Shown: positions 17,509-27,191, numbered from the stretch's first letter. The stretch is DNA of 64,000 nucleotides from Polaribacter glomeratus (GCF_002954665.1 NZ_MSCM01000001.1:633761-697760); one strand, 5' to 3'. Numbers and translations are program-made. Notes: generated by a model not told the origin, from the sequence alone.

Positions 17509-19872
17509 ATGTCAAAGACAACAGGAGAATCGCATAAAGTTCCAATGGGACAAAAAATTGCTTTTGGATTAGGAATGTTAGCCAATCAGATGTTTCCTGC
17601 GGCTTTAGGTATTTTTATGGTGGTTTTAATTCAGGATTTAAGTTTTCCTACTTGGATGTGGGGAATTCTATTTTTTCTTCCTAGAGTTTTCGATTCTATA
17701 ACAGATCCTATAATGGGCTTTATATCAGATAATACAAGGTCTATTTGGGGAAGACGTAGACATTATGTGTTTTTAGGAGCCATTATTATGGGTATTTCAT
17801 TTGCACTAATGTGGCAGTTATATAAAGTAGATAGCTTAAGTTATAATTTTACCTATTTCTTAGTGTGGTCTTTAGTTTTTTATTTAGGATTAACTATTTT
17901 TTCGGTTCCTTATGTTGCAATGGGATATGAAATGAGTGATGATTTTCATGAGCGAACAGATATTATGGCAATCGCACAATGGATAGGACAATGGGCCTGG
18001 GTAATTGCACCTTGGTTTTGGGTAATTATGTATGATCCTACTTGGTTTGAAGGAGGCGCTGCGGAAGCAACCAGGTCCTTAGCTATTTGGGTGGGTGTTA
18101 TCTGCGCTATTTTAGCAATGATTCCTGCTTTTTTTATAAAAAGTGAATCAACTAAAGATGACGAAACTTTAACGCCTTTAACTTTAAAAACTATAGGAGG
18201 CAGTTTAAAAGAAATTCTAGATAATTTTAAAGAAGCATTTAAGATTCCAGTTTTTAGAAAATTATGTTTTTCAACATTTTTAATTTTTAATGCCTTTAAT
18301 ACGGTAGCAGGTTTCTCATTTTTTATTGTAGTGTATTACCTGTTTAATGGCGATGCTCCTGCTGCGGGTCTTTGGCCAACTTTATTAGGTAGTGTAGGTG
18401 CATTAGTAACTACTTTTTTAGTGATTCCTATTGTGGCAAAGATGTCAAAAACAATGGGTAAAAAGAAAGCTTTTTTAGTTTCACAAGGTATTTCTGTAAT
18501 AGGATATATAATGTTGTGGTTTTTATTTATACCCGGTAAGCCGTATATGTTTTTATTCGCATTGCCTTTTTTCTCTTTCGGAATTGGAAGTTTATTTACT
18601 TTAATGATGTCTATGACTTCGGATGTTATTGATATTGATGAATTAAATACAGGTAAACGAAGAGAAGGGGTTTTTGGCGCTATTTATTGGTGGATGGTAA
18701 AGTTTGGTTTTGCAATTGCTGGCTTATTAACTGGCGCTATTATGGCCTTAGTAGGTTTTGTGCCAGATGCAGAAAATACAGAAGCCTCAATTACTGGGAT
18801 AAGATTATTCTATTCTGGTTTGCCAATAGTAGGTACTCTTGGTGCCATGTGGATTATGCGTAGTTATGATCTTACAGAAGAAAAAGCATTAGAAATTAGT
18901 GCTGAACTTGCTAAAAGAAAACAAAAAAGAAAGCAGCAACCAATAACAAGTGGTTATGGAGCAGGCAATCTTTTACCTTCTTTAACTAATAGTATAAAGT
19001 TAGATAATTTTATAGAAACAGATTATTCAACTAAAACTTTAGATGAATTAAAAGAACTTTTTTCTGCAAAATTAGAAATTGGTTTGCATGGTTTATGTTT
19101 TAGCCCTTATTTAAAAAGTCAAAATGTTGGAGATATTTTGTCAGAAGAACAAATTATCCGTAGATTAAAAATAATTTCTCCTTACACAAAATGGATTCGT
19201 ACATTTTCTTCTACAGAAGGACATGAGCTTATTCCTAAAAATGCACATCAAAGTGGCTTAAAAATAATTGTTGGTGCATGGATTAGTAAGGATAAAGAGA
19301 GAAATGAAAAAGAAATTAAAGCGTTAATTAAGTTAGCGAAATCAGGAAAAGTAGATATTGCGGCAGTTGGTAATGAAGTATTATTAAGAAAAGATATTTC
19401 AGAAGATGAGTTACTAGGATACATAAATAGGGTAAAAGAATCGTTGGCAGGCACAGGTGTTCCTGTTGGTTATGTAGATACATATTATGAATACTACCAG
19501 CACCCAAAGCTAATTGAAGCATCAGATATCATATTAGTAAATTGCTATCCCTTCTGGGAAGGATATGATGTTGATGAATCTTTAACGTTGTTAAGGCAAA
19601 TGCTAGAAATCACAAAAAATCTTGCAAAAAATAAGAAAGTAATAATAGCGGAATCAGGGTGGCCAAGTCAAGGACAATCTAAAGAAGATGCAATACCTTC
19701 AAAAATAAATGCAATGAAGTATTTTATTGCAACCCAAGAATGGGCTCAGAATCAAAATATAGATATGTTCCATTTCTCTTCTTTTGATGAAACTTGGAAA
19801 GTTGATATAGAAGGAGAATTAGGTGCAAGATGGGGTATTTGGGATAAAGACGAAAAATTTAAATATAATTAA
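17509..19872 (+). CDS. GPH-type sugar symporter fused to a GH17 domain
   Basis: 787 residues. Residues about 10-465 form a 12-helix MFS/GPH carrier (KIAFGLGMLANQMFP, FDSITDPIMGFISDNT, GRRRHYV, MMSMTSDVIDIDELNTGKR). A basic linker (AKRKQKRKQQ, about 465-475) leads to a GH17 barrel, about 500-787, with acid/base E623 in VGNEVLL and nucleophile E715 in AESGWPSQG. The reading frame is continuous, with no internal stop at the junction. GPH carriers have a cytoplasmic C-terminus and the linker is positively charged, so the hydrolase should face the cytoplasm and meet incoming laminari-oligosaccharides. The GH17 part is closely related to the next gene, suggesting a duplication with one copy joined to the transporter. 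Confidence 0.88.
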   Translation: MSKTTGESHKVPMGQKIAFGLGMLANQMFPAALGIFMVVLIQDLSFPTWMWGILFFLPRVFDSITDPIMGFISDNTRSIWGRRRHYVFLGAIIMGISFALMWQLYKVDSLSYNFTYFLVWSLVFYLGLTIFSVPYVAMGYEMSDDFHERTDIMAIAQWIGQWAWVIAPWFWVIMYDPTWFEGGAAEATRSLAIWVGVICAILAMIPAFFIKSESTKDDETLTPLTLKTIGGSLKEILDNFKEAFKIPVFRKLCFSTFLIFNAFNTVAGFSFFIVVYYLFNGDAPAAGLWPTLLGSVGALVTTFLVIPIVAKMSKTMGKKKAFLVSQGISVIGYIMLWFLFIPGKPYMFLFALPFFSFGIGSLFTLMMSMTSDVIDIDELNTGKRREGVFGAIYWWMVKFGFAIAGLLTGAIMALVGFVPDAENTEASITGIRLFYSGLPIVGTLGAMWIMRSYDLTEEKALEISAELAKRKQKRKQQPITSGYGAGNLLPSLTNSIKLDNFIETDYSTKTLDELKELFSAKLEIGLHGLCFSPYLKSQNVGDILSEEQIIRRLKIISPYTKWIRTFSSTEGHELIPKNAHQSGLKIIVGAWISKDKERNEKEIKALIKLAKSGKVDIAAVGNEVLLRKDISEDELLGYINRVKESLAGTGVPVGYVDTYYEYYQHPKLIEASDIILVNCYPFWEGYDVDESLTLLRQMLEITKNLAKNKKVIIAESGWPSQGQSKEDAIPSKINAMKYFIATQEWAQNQNIDMFHFSSFDETWKVDIEGELGARWGIWDKDEKFKYN

Positions 19873-19891
19873 CCAAACAAAACAAAAGAAA

Positions 19892-20806
19892 ATGTCATAT
19901 AGAAAAGAACAGCATTTTTCAGTTGAAGAAACTAAAAGTAAATTCAAAGAAAATATAGGGGTAGAATTCAAAGAGTATTCACAAAAAGACTTAGTACAAC
20001 TTTGGAGAGAAACGTTGGATACAGGCATGCATGGAATCTGTTTTAGTTTGTACGAAGACGGTCAAGAGCCAGGAGATACTATTACAGTAGAACAAGTGGA
20101 AAGAAGAATTAAAATTTTGAAACCATATACAAAGTGGGTTCGTTCTTTTTCTTGTATAGAAGGCAATGAGCACATCCCTAGAATAGCTAAAAAACACGGA
20201 ATTAAAACAATGGTGGGTGCCTGGTTAGGAGATGATTTAGAAAAAAATGAAGAAGAAATTGAAGCTTTAATTCAGTTAGCAAAAGAAGGTTGTGTAGATA
20301 TTGCAGCCGTTGGTAATGAAGTTTTGTATCGTAAAGAACTTACCGAAGAAGAGTTATTGGTTTATATTAAAAGAGTTAAAAAAGCTTTACCAGAAATTGA
20401 AGTTGGTTATGTAGACGCTTATTATGAGTTTGCTAAAAGACCCGCTATAACAGAAGCATGTGACGTTATATTAGCAAATTGCTATCCATATTGGGAAGGT
20501 TGTAATATCGATTATTCATTAAACCATATGCAACAAATGTATAATCTTGCAAAAAATGCAGGGAAAGGAAAAAGAACAATTATTACAGAAACAGGTTGGC
20601 CAAGTCAAGGAAGTAGTTTGGGGGGCGCACATTCTGGTGCAGAAAACACAATGAAATACTTTATAAATTCGCAAGTTTGGTCTGAAGTTGATGATGTAGA
20701 AATGTTTTATTTTTCTTCATTTGATGAATCATGGAAAGTTGGCGCAGAAGGAGATGTTGGTGCTTATTGGGGTTTGTGGGATAAACATGAAAAACTAAAG
20801 TTTTAA
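19892..20806 (+). CDS. Cytoplasmic GH17 family hydrolase
   Basis: 304 residues from the ATG at 19892; an earlier in-frame ATG at 19823 lies inside the transporter gene and adds a tail unlike the family. No signal peptide. The GH17 barrel has TGMHGICFS, YTKWVRSFSCIEGNEHIP, VGNEVLYRK (acid/base E143), NCYPYWEGCN and TETGWPSQG (nucleophile E233). Its closest visible relative is the GH17 domain of the upstream fusion, with alignable motifs throughout. It probably cleaves or transglycosylates short beta-1,3-glucans in the cytoplasm next to the phosphorylase. Last gene of the operon. Confidence 0.88.
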   Translation: MSYRKEQHFSVEETKSKFKENIGVEFKEYSQKDLVQLWRETLDTGMHGICFSLYEDGQEPGDTITVEQVERRIKILKPYTKWVRSFSCIEGNEHIPRIAKKHGIKTMVGAWLGDDLEKNEEEIEALIQLAKEGCVDIAAVGNEVLYRKELTEEELLVYIKRVKKALPEIEVGYVDAYYEFAKRPAITEACDVILANCYPYWEGCNIDYSLNHMQQMYNLAKNAGKGKRTIITETGWPSQGSSLGGAHSGAENTMKYFINSQVWSEVDDVEMFYFSSFDESWKVGAEGDVGAYWGLWDKHEKLKF

Positions 20807-20833
20807 TTTCTAAGAATATTCAAATTATAATAT

Positions 20834-20868
20834 AAAGTTCAGTATAGTAAAATATACTGAACTTTTTC
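20834..20868 (+). terminator. Rho-independent terminator of the GH operon
   Basis: Perfect 13-bp arms (20834-20846, 20853-20865) with a GTAAAA loop and a T tail, 27 bp after the GH17 stop. Confidence 0.9.
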
Positions 20869-21041
20869 ATTTATCAAAACTATACTCTAAAATCATTAAA
20901 ATCAATAGATTAAATAACACCCATACATTACCCATATAAGTATATATTTGTCAAATAATAATACTTTTTATTTAAAATGAAATAACTTGTATGCACTTGG
21001 CCCTAGTTCAAAATCTTTAATAAAATGTATTTTTTTTTAGG

Positions 21042-21101
21042 GATGTATGTTTTTTGTAGTGGTATTATTATTGGATTCGCAATTATACTTTATTAAATTT
21101 G
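21042..21101 (+). promoter_or_regulatory. Candidate activator box and promoter of the T9SS glucan-binding gene
   Basis: The 323-bp gap after the GH17 gene contains the terminator and then this region. GATGTATGTTTTTTGT (21042-21057) equals the box before the GH operon. TAAATTTG (21094-21101) matches the flavobacterial -7 consensus, with TTG at 21071-21073 giving a 20-nt spacer. The box lies 36 nt before the -7, against 37 nt in the other copy. Confidence 0.5.
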
Positions 21102-21129
21102 ATGAACAATAATTTAAATATAACATAAC

Positions 21130-22437
21130 ATGAAAAAAATTACTTTATTTTTAGCCTTGTTGATAACATCAATAGGGTTTTCTCAAACTTACGATTTATT
21201 AGAATCGTTTAATGGCTCTGGATATGAGGGTGCTTTTGGAGAAACGGCTGCCGAATATGCAATGGACCCTAGTGGTTCGGATCAAGTAGTTAAAATAACC
21301 AGTAATGCCGGTGGTACAGTGTGGCAGGGTATTAACGTTGTTTTAACTAACAATTATAAATTGACTTCCGATACTCAGGTTACAATGCAGTTAGATGTTT
21401 ATTCAACAACAGCAATAACCATTGCACCTAAAGCACAAGGTGGTGTATCAGGAGCTCCTGATTCAGTTACTTCTGTAAGTCACACAGGATCAGGATGGGA
21501 AACTTTAACGTTAAGCTTTGATAAAAGTTTAGATGGTAAGGTACCTGCAAACGGTATTTATGCTGATTTTGCGCTTCATATCAATTGGGATACTGCAAAT
21601 AACGCTTTTGGAGCGGCAGATGGAAGAGTTTTTTACATAAAAAATCTTAAAGGTTTAACTGCTGTTGTAGCACCTGTTGTAGATCCTGCTCCAACGACTG
21701 CACCAAATACACCTCCAACGTATGCTGCAGGAAACGTTGTAGCTATGTACAGTGAAGCTTACGCAAGTGTTGGTCTTAATAATGTAACTTGGGATGATTC
21801 TCAATCAGAAGAAGTAACAATAGCTGGTAATAAAGTATTAAAAGTGAAAGCTGCTAATTTTTTAGGCGCTACACTAGGTACACCTGTTGATGCAACAGCT
21901 ATGACTCATTTTCATATTGATTATTGGATAGGAACTGACTTTTCAGAAGGACAAGTTTTTAACCCTAAATTATCAAATCATGACAACGCAGGAGAAACTA
22001 ATGCAAAAAATATGTCTATTGTCATAACTTCACAAGAACAAGTTAAAACTTGGAGATCTGCTGACATTGCTTTAGGTACATCAGCAGAATTCAATAGAAA
22101 TAACATTAAAGAGTTTTTAATTACTGTAGCAAACAAAACAAGTGTTTTCTATATTGATAATATTTACATGTATGTTGCAGGAACTGCTAGTACAGTGAAT
22201 AATGAATTATTAGGTTTTTCTATGTATCCAAACCCATCATCTGATAGATTAAATATTTCTGCTAAAGAAAATATTCAAAATGCTCAAATATTTAATGTGA
22301 TTGGTAAAAATGTAATGAATGTTAATGTAAACGATACAAAAGCTTCAATTGATATTTCTAATTTATCTTCTGGTATTTATTTAATTAAATACAATGTAAA
22401 TGGAAAAGTTGGTACAGCTAAATTTATCAAGGAATAA
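21130..22437 (+). CDS. T9SS-sorted carbohydrate-binding protein
   Basis: 435 residues. Signal peptide 1-18 (ending IGFSQ). Jelly roll 1, about 20-180; Pro/Thr linker about 185-205 (PTTAPNTPPT); jelly roll 2, about 205-355 (AMYSEAYASV, AMTHFHIDYWIG, VFYIDNIYMYV); T9SS type A sorting domain about 360-435 (FSMYPNPSSDRLNIS ... SSGIYLIKY ... KFIKE). No catalytic motif. The second jelly roll is the module shared with the two binding lipoproteins and the first gene of the window. Secretion to the surface by T9SS follows from the C-terminal domain; laminarin binding is inferred. Confidence 0.8.
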   Translation: MKKITLFLALLITSIGFSQTYDLLESFNGSGYEGAFGETAAEYAMDPSGSDQVVKITSNAGGTVWQGINVVLTNNYKLTSDTQVTMQLDVYSTTAITIAPKAQGGVSGAPDSVTSVSHTGSGWETLTLSFDKSLDGKVPANGIYADFALHINWDTANNAFGAADGRVFYIKNLKGLTAVVAPVVDPAPTTAPNTPPTYAAGNVVAMYSEAYASVGLNNVTWDDSQSEEVTIAGNKVLKVKAANFLGATLGTPVDATAMTHFHIDYWIGTDFSEGQVFNPKLSNHDNAGETNAKNMSIVITSQEQVKTWRSADIALGTSAEFNRNNIKEFLITVANKTSVFYIDNIYMYVAGTASTVNNELLGFSMYPNPSSDRLNISAKENIQNAQIFNVIGKNVMNVNVNDTKASIDISNLSSGIYLIKYNVNGKVGTAKFIKE

Positions 22438-22460
22438 GTAAACTTAATTCCAATAAAATT

Positions 22461-22493
22461 AAACGCTCAAATTAACTTTTGAGCGTTTTTTTT
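22461..22493 (+). terminator. Rho-independent terminator
   Basis: Perfect 11-bp arms (22461-22471, 22478-22488), loop TTAACT, followed by a T run to 22493. It ends the T9SS glucan-binding unit. Confidence 0.9.
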
Positions 22494-22539
22494 GTGCCAT
22501 AATTTTTTAGTTAATTGTGTATTCTTCATCTAAAATGAA

Positions 22540-22547
22540 TATCTTTA
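22540..22547 (+). promoter_or_regulatory. Possible -7 promoter element of the DUF255 gene
   Basis: TATCTTTA matches TANNTTTG at seven of eight positions, with TTG at 22515-22517 (22-nt spacer). The leader would be very short. Confidence 0.3.
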
Positions 22548-22566
22548 TTATTAAATAATACTTCTA

Positions 22567-24681
22567 TTGAAAAATTCTGCAAAATATTATCTAATAGCTC
22601 TTTTTTTTCTCCTAACACTAAGTTGTTCAAAAAGTAATAGTACTACGGATAAAAAAAGTAATGATTTAATTCATGAAACAAGTCCGTATTTATTACAACA
22701 TGCATACAATCCTGTAAATTGGAAAGCTTGGAATAGAAAAACATTAGAACTTGCGAAAAAAGAAAATAAACTACTTATTATTTCTGTTGGTTACTCTGCG
22801 TGTCATTGGTGCCATGTAATGGAGGAAGAAAGTTTTGAAAATGATTCTATTGCTAAAATTATGAACGATAATTTTATCAATATAAAAGTAGATAGAGAAG
22901 AAAGACCCGATGTTGATAAAGTATATATGAACGCTGTTCAGTTAATGACAGGAAGCGGTGGTTGGCCACTAAATTGTATTGCGCTTCCAGACGGTAGACC
23001 TATTTTTGGAGGTACGTACTTTACAAAAGAGCAATGGTCTAAAGTTTTAATTAGCATCTCTAAATTATATAAAGAAGAACCTCAAAAAGCAATTGAATTT
23101 GCAGAAAACCTAACAAAAGGAATTCAAGAGTCTCAATTAATTACTTTAAACAAAGCAGTTCCTATTTTTAATTTTAATGAAGTTACATCATCAATTAACT
23201 TTTTAAAAAATCAACTAGATACAATTAAAGGCGGATTTAAAAATGCTCCAAAATTTCCAATGCCAAATTCTTTAGACTTTTTAATAAGGTATAATTATCA
23301 ATTTAAGGATCAAACAATCGATAACTATACACAAACTACACTAACTAAAATGGCCTATGGAGGAATTTACGATCAAATTGGTGGTGGTTTTTCTAGGTAT
23401 GCTGTTGACGAAGATTGGCATATTCCTCATTTTGAAAAAATGTTATATGACAATGCCCAACTGGTAAGTTTATATTCAAAAGCCTATTTAAATGAAAAGA
23501 ACGAACTTTATAAAAATGTCGTTTTAGAATCTTTAGATTTTATCAAAGAAGAATTAACTGCTAAAAATGGTGCTTTCTATTCTTCTTTAGATGCAGACAG
23601 TAAAAACGAATTAGGTAAAAAAGAGGAAGGTGCTTTTTATAGCTGGAAAGAAGAAGAATTAAAACAGTTGTTAAAAAATGATTTTAATCTTTTTAAAGAA
23701 TTTTATAATTTAAATGAATATGGGTTTTGGGAAAATGGTACATATGTTTTAATTAGAAATACATCAACCGAAGCATTTGCAAAAGCACATAATTTACTGT
23801 TAGATGATTTAAATCAGAAGATTAAGCAATGGAAAAAAATACTTTTTGAAGCAAGAAGTAAAAGAAGTAAACCAAATTTAGACGACAAAGTTTTAACGTC
23901 TTGGAATGCATTAATGACTCAAGGTTACATAGATGCTTACAAGGCTTTTGGAACTAAAGAATACTTAGATGCAGCTGTGAAAAATGCAAATTTTTTAATA
24001 GAAAATCAGTTAAGATCAGATAAAGGTTTAAACAGGAATTTTAAGAATGGAAAAAGCACCATAAATGGCTATTCAGAAGATTACGCAGCTGTAATTCATG
24101 CGTTTATTTCTTTATATGAAGTTACCTTGGATGAAAAATGGTTACTAGCTTCTAAAAAATTGATGGATACTTTATTTATTAATTTTTTTGATGAAAATAA
24201 TAAAATGTTTTACTTCACAACTAAACAAGATAAAAACTTAATAGCTAGAAAATATGAAGTTATAGACGGTGTAATGCCTGCATCAAATTCTATTATTGCA
24301 AATTCCCTTTTTAAATTAGGGCATTATTTTTCTGATAACAATTATTTAAAAACTTCAGAACAAATGTTAAATAATTTAAAGGAGGAAATTAAAATGAATC
24401 CAGGGAATTATAGTAATTGGTTACATTTAATGACAAATTTCACAAAACCTTTTTATGAAGTTGTTGTTGCTGGTAAAGAGGCCTCTGCAATAAATAAAAA
24501 GTTAATAAATAAGTACTTGCCAAATATTTTAATAGCTGGCACATCCGAAGAAAATAATACTTTACCCCTTTTATCTTATAAGTTTAATGAAGACAGTACT
24601 TTTATCTATGTATGTGTAAATGGTACTTGTAAATTGCCACAAACAAACCTTTTAGAGGCGTTAAAAAGTATAAAGAAATAA
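22567..24681 (+). CDS. DUF255/YyaL-type thioredoxin-domain lipoprotein
   Basis: 704 residues. The start is a TTG: a stop codon lies 15 bp upstream in frame with no ATG between, and the resulting N-terminus is a good lipoprotein signal (LLTLSCSKS). Residues about 30-190 are the DUF255 thioredoxin-like domain (HETSPYLLQHAYNPVNW, SACHWCHVMEEESF with CxxC, NIKVDREERPDVD, GGWPL). The rest is an alpha/alpha-toroid similar to six-hairpin glycosidases (YDQIGGGFSRYAVD, HFEKMLYDNAQL, LTSWNALM). The family is widespread (SSP411/SPATA20-like) with no settled biochemical role. Lipid anchoring is less usual for it. Confidence 0.88.
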   Translation: MKNSAKYYLIALFFLLTLSCSKSNSTTDKKSNDLIHETSPYLLQHAYNPVNWKAWNRKTLELAKKENKLLIISVGYSACHWCHVMEEESFENDSIAKIMNDNFINIKVDREERPDVDKVYMNAVQLMTGSGGWPLNCIALPDGRPIFGGTYFTKEQWSKVLISISKLYKEEPQKAIEFAENLTKGIQESQLITLNKAVPIFNFNEVTSSINFLKNQLDTIKGGFKNAPKFPMPNSLDFLIRYNYQFKDQTIDNYTQTTLTKMAYGGIYDQIGGGFSRYAVDEDWHIPHFEKMLYDNAQLVSLYSKAYLNEKNELYKNVVLESLDFIKEELTAKNGAFYSSLDADSKNELGKKEEGAFYSWKEEELKQLLKNDFNLFKEFYNLNEYGFWENGTYVLIRNTSTEAFAKAHNLLLDDLNQKIKQWKKILFEARSKRSKPNLDDKVLTSWNALMTQGYIDAYKAFGTKEYLDAAVKNANFLIENQLRSDKGLNRNFKNGKSTINGYSEDYAAVIHAFISLYEVTLDEKWLLASKKLMDTLFINFFDENNKMFYFTTKQDKNLIARKYEVIDGVMPASNSIIANSLFKLGHYFSDNNYLKTSEQMLNNLKEEIKMNPGNYSNWLHLMTNFTKPFYEVVVAGKEASAINKKLINKYLPNILIAGTSEENNTLPLLSYKFNEDSTFIYVCVNGTCKLPQTNLLEALKSIKK

Positions 24682-25022
24682 ACTTATTTTTTTAAAAACT
24701 TAGAATTAATAACGTATTTAATAAATTAGTACATTTTTTAATTTTGGCAAAGTGATTAAAGGATAGGTTTAAAATGAGTATTTATATTGCAACCATTATA
24801 ACTAATTATTATGTATTAACCTTTAAAGAATAAGATTCTTAACTAATTTTAGCTTAAGGAGTATCGTAAAACGAATTAAGTACTGTTAAAATGCGATTTA
24901 AATTGGTTTTGAGGACTTTATCTAACTTTATTATATTTCTTATGTCCTCTTTTATTTTTAAAGAGATTTTTAATATAATTATTTAATAGTTGGTGTATTT
25001 CACTCTAAATTTCAAATAAAAA
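24682..25022. other. Intergenic region without recognised features
   Basis: About 340 bp of very AT-rich DNA between convergent genes. A weak dyad (GAGGAC/GTCCTC near 24912 and 24944) has a 27-nt loop and is not convincing. I see no gene or RNA here. Confidence 0.6.
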
Positions 25023-25045
25023 AAACCGAGCATATTGCCCGGTTT
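25023..25045. terminator. Bidirectional terminator between convergent genes
   Basis: Arms 25023-25032 and 25036-25045 pair with one A-C mismatch around a TAT loop. A run of A on the left and T on the right lets it serve both strands. Confidence 0.8.
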
Positions 25046-25067
25046 TTTTATTTCACAAACTTTTCAA

Positions 25068-25772
25068 TTATTTTTGTTCGTTTGCTTTTATAGCATCTAA
25101 ATATTCTTGATAGCGTTTACCGTAAACAGAATTTTTAATTTTTGGCGTTAAACTTACATTTACAGTATCTAACATTTTTATACTAGCATCATACAGTTCT
25201 GTTAAAGCAATGTATGGAGCAGCTTCAAAATCAGCATTTGTTAGTGCAAAATTAGTTGTGTATAAAACTCTTCTTCTTACTAACCTTTTGTAATCTTCTT
25301 CTAGTTTTATAATTAAACCTTCGTTTTTAGCTTTTTTAGCTTCAAAATCTTTTTTGATAAAATCTAAACGCTCGTTTTGAAACCTTTTACTAATAACATT
25401 GTATTTGTCTAAAATTTCTTGATTTTTAGAGCCTGTAATTTTTGGAGTATAGCCAAATTCAGCAACATTATCATTAATTGTAATAACGCCTGGTTCTCCA
25501 AAAAATAAGATTCTTTTATCCGATGTATTTCCATCAAACGTTAAATAATACATAATTGGCGAATCTACATTATCTGTTAAAGTAAACATGTCGGATCCAT
25601 TTAACGCAATAGAATCAACAGAAACTAACAACGTATCTACCATTTTCTGTAAGTACAAAGTACCTTTTTTAAGGCCTTTAATTTGTCCTTGAACAACCAT
25701 GTTTCCTTCTTTTTTAGAAGAACACGCAAAAAGTATAATTGATAAAGCTAAAACAGCTGTAATTTTTTTCAT
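25068..25772 (-). CDS. DUF4369-domain lipoprotein
   Basis: 234 residues. Lipobox IILFACSS. Residues about 25-120 match DUF4369 (VVQGQIKGLKKGTLYLQKM, DSPIMYYLTFDG, FGEPGVITI), the beta-domain usually found before a TlpA/thioredoxin domain in Bacteroidetes disulfide reductases. Here the thioredoxin part is missing and the C-terminal half (about 125-234) is a charged helical region without CxxC, so redox activity is not supported. It lies 40 bp after the DUF819 gene on the same strand. Function unknown. Confidence 0.75.
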   Translation of the reverse strand: MKKITAVLALSIILFACSSKKEGNMVVQGQIKGLKKGTLYLQKMVDTLLVSVDSIALNGSDMFTLTDNVDSPIMYYLTFDGNTSDKRILFFGEPGVITINDNVAEFGYTPKITGSKNQEILDKYNVISKRFQNERLDFIKKDFEAKKAKNEGLIIKLEEDYKRLVRRRVLYTTNFALTNADFEAAPYIALTELYDASIKMLDTVNVSLTPKIKNSVYGKRYQEYLDAIKANEQK

Positions 25773-25812
25773 TTTTGATTAAAATTTTGGAATGCAAATA
25801 TGCTGATTTTTT

Positions 25813-27120
25813 TTATAAAGTGGATGCTAATTCCATTAAAATAGTACAAGCAATTGCGCCAACCGTACCAATTGCATAGCCAAAAACAGCTAATAAAACA
25901 CCAACACTTGCCAATGATGGATGAAAAGCTTGTGCAACAATTGGGGCAGAAGCTGCACCACCAACATTTGCTTGACTTCCTACTGCTAAAAAGAAATAAG
26001 GTGCTCTAATAATTTTGGCAACTATAATTAATAATAATGCATGAATTGTCATCCAAACGATTCCAATAACCATTAATCCTGGGTTTTCAAAAGCCTGATT
26101 TAAATCCATTTTCATACCAATAGTAGCTACTAAAATATAAATAAAAACGCTTCCTAATTTACTTGCGCCAGCACCTTCGTAATTTTTTGCTTTTGTAAAA
26201 GATAAAATAATGGCAATAATAGTAGAAATACTAATTAGCCAGAAAAATTCTGAATCTAAAAAAGAGAAGATATTTCTCCAAGTTTGCGATGTTAAAGATG
26301 AGACTATATCCGAGAAAAAAGCGCTTAAATAACTAGCTGAAAAATGCCCAAAACCAACCGTTCCAAAAGCAATTGCCAACATTACCATTAAATCTGTAAG
26401 AGACGGATTTCTTTTTACTTTTTGAGTAAATTTAATTACCTTTTCTTTTAGTTCTTCAATAGCAGAATTGTCTGCTTTTAGCCATTTATTTATTTTCTTT
26501 TTCTTACCAATTCCTATTAATAAGATTGCCATCCAAATATTAGCTACAACAATATCCACAATTACCATTCCGCCATATTTTGCGGGGTTATATTTGTAAA
26601 TTTCTAACATGGCTGTTTGGTTTGCTCCACCACCAATCCAGCTTCCTGCAAGTGTAGAAAGTCCTCTCCAAACTGCGTCAAAATCAGATCCACCAACAGT
26701 TTCTGGCGAGAAAATTGAAATTAATAAAATAGCTATAGGTCCGCCAATGATAACACCAACAGTTCCTGTAAAAAACATAATTAAAGCTTTAGAACCTAAG
26801 TTAAAAATAGCTTTTAAATCGATGCTTAACGTCATTAAAACCAAAGCTGCAGGCAATAAAAATCGGCTAGAAACAAAATATAATTGTGAGCTGTTTTTTA
26901 CAACTTCACCAGCAGCATTTTCAGTTTCCCATTCTGGGGATATAATTCTAAAAGTTGTAAAAAGAGCAGGAATAAAATAGGCCATAAATAAACCAGGTAC
27001 AATTTTATAAAATTTATGCCAAAAACCCGTTTTAATTTTTTCTGTGTAAAAAACAAATCCTAAAGAAGTCATTAAAATGCCAAAAACGATGGCATCATTT
27101 GTGAAAATTGGTTCGATCAT
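25813..27120 (-). CDS. DUF819 family integral membrane protein (YjcL-like)
   Basis: 435 residues with about 10-12 membrane helices. Conserved DUF819 segments are visible: SWIGGGANQTAMLEIY, SKLGSVFIYILVATIGMKMDL, and SQANVGGAASAPIVAQAFHPSLASVGVLLAVFGYAIGT. The two half-sites with Gly/Asn-rich re-entrant loops resemble sodium-coupled transporters. The substrate is not known. Likely the first gene of a two-gene unit with the DUF4369 lipoprotein. Confidence 0.88.
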   Translation of the reverse strand: MIEPIFTNDAIVFGILMTSLGFVFYTEKIKTGFWHKFYKIVPGLFMAYFIPALFTTFRIISPEWETENAAGEVVKNSSQLYFVSSRFLLPAALVLMTLSIDLKAIFNLGSKALIMFFTGTVGVIIGGPIAILLISIFSPETVGGSDFDAVWRGLSTLAGSWIGGGANQTAMLEIYKYNPAKYGGMVIVDIVVANIWMAILLIGIGKKKKINKWLKADNSAIEELKEKVIKFTQKVKRNPSLTDLMVMLAIAFGTVGFGHFSASYLSAFFSDIVSSLTSQTWRNIFSFLDSEFFWLISISTIIAIILSFTKAKNYEGAGASKLGSVFIYILVATIGMKMDLNQAFENPGLMVIGIVWMTIHALLLIIVAKIIRAPYFFLAVGSQANVGGAASAPIVAQAFHPSLASVGVLLAVFGYAIGTVGAIACTILMELASTL

Positions 27121-27191
27121 TAAATTTTATTTTTAGTATGATTTAAAGGTAAGCGGTTAATTTATAATCGTAGGGAACATTTTAAGAGAAA

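Noticed and set aside
1..22437. SusC, SusD or an HTCS/SusR regulator inside the window
   Set aside because: I looked for SusC/D and sensor-regulator motifs in all frames of this part and found none; they presumably lie left of the window.
24682..25022. Possible small RNA in the gap before the DUF4369 gene
   Set aside because: Only a weak long-loop dyad is seen; there is no promoter and terminator pair apart from the shared terminator of the flanking genes.
26609..26980. Antisense frame of 123 codons opposite the DUF819 gene
   Set aside because: A complement of conserved membrane helices; no signal, motif or promoter of its own.
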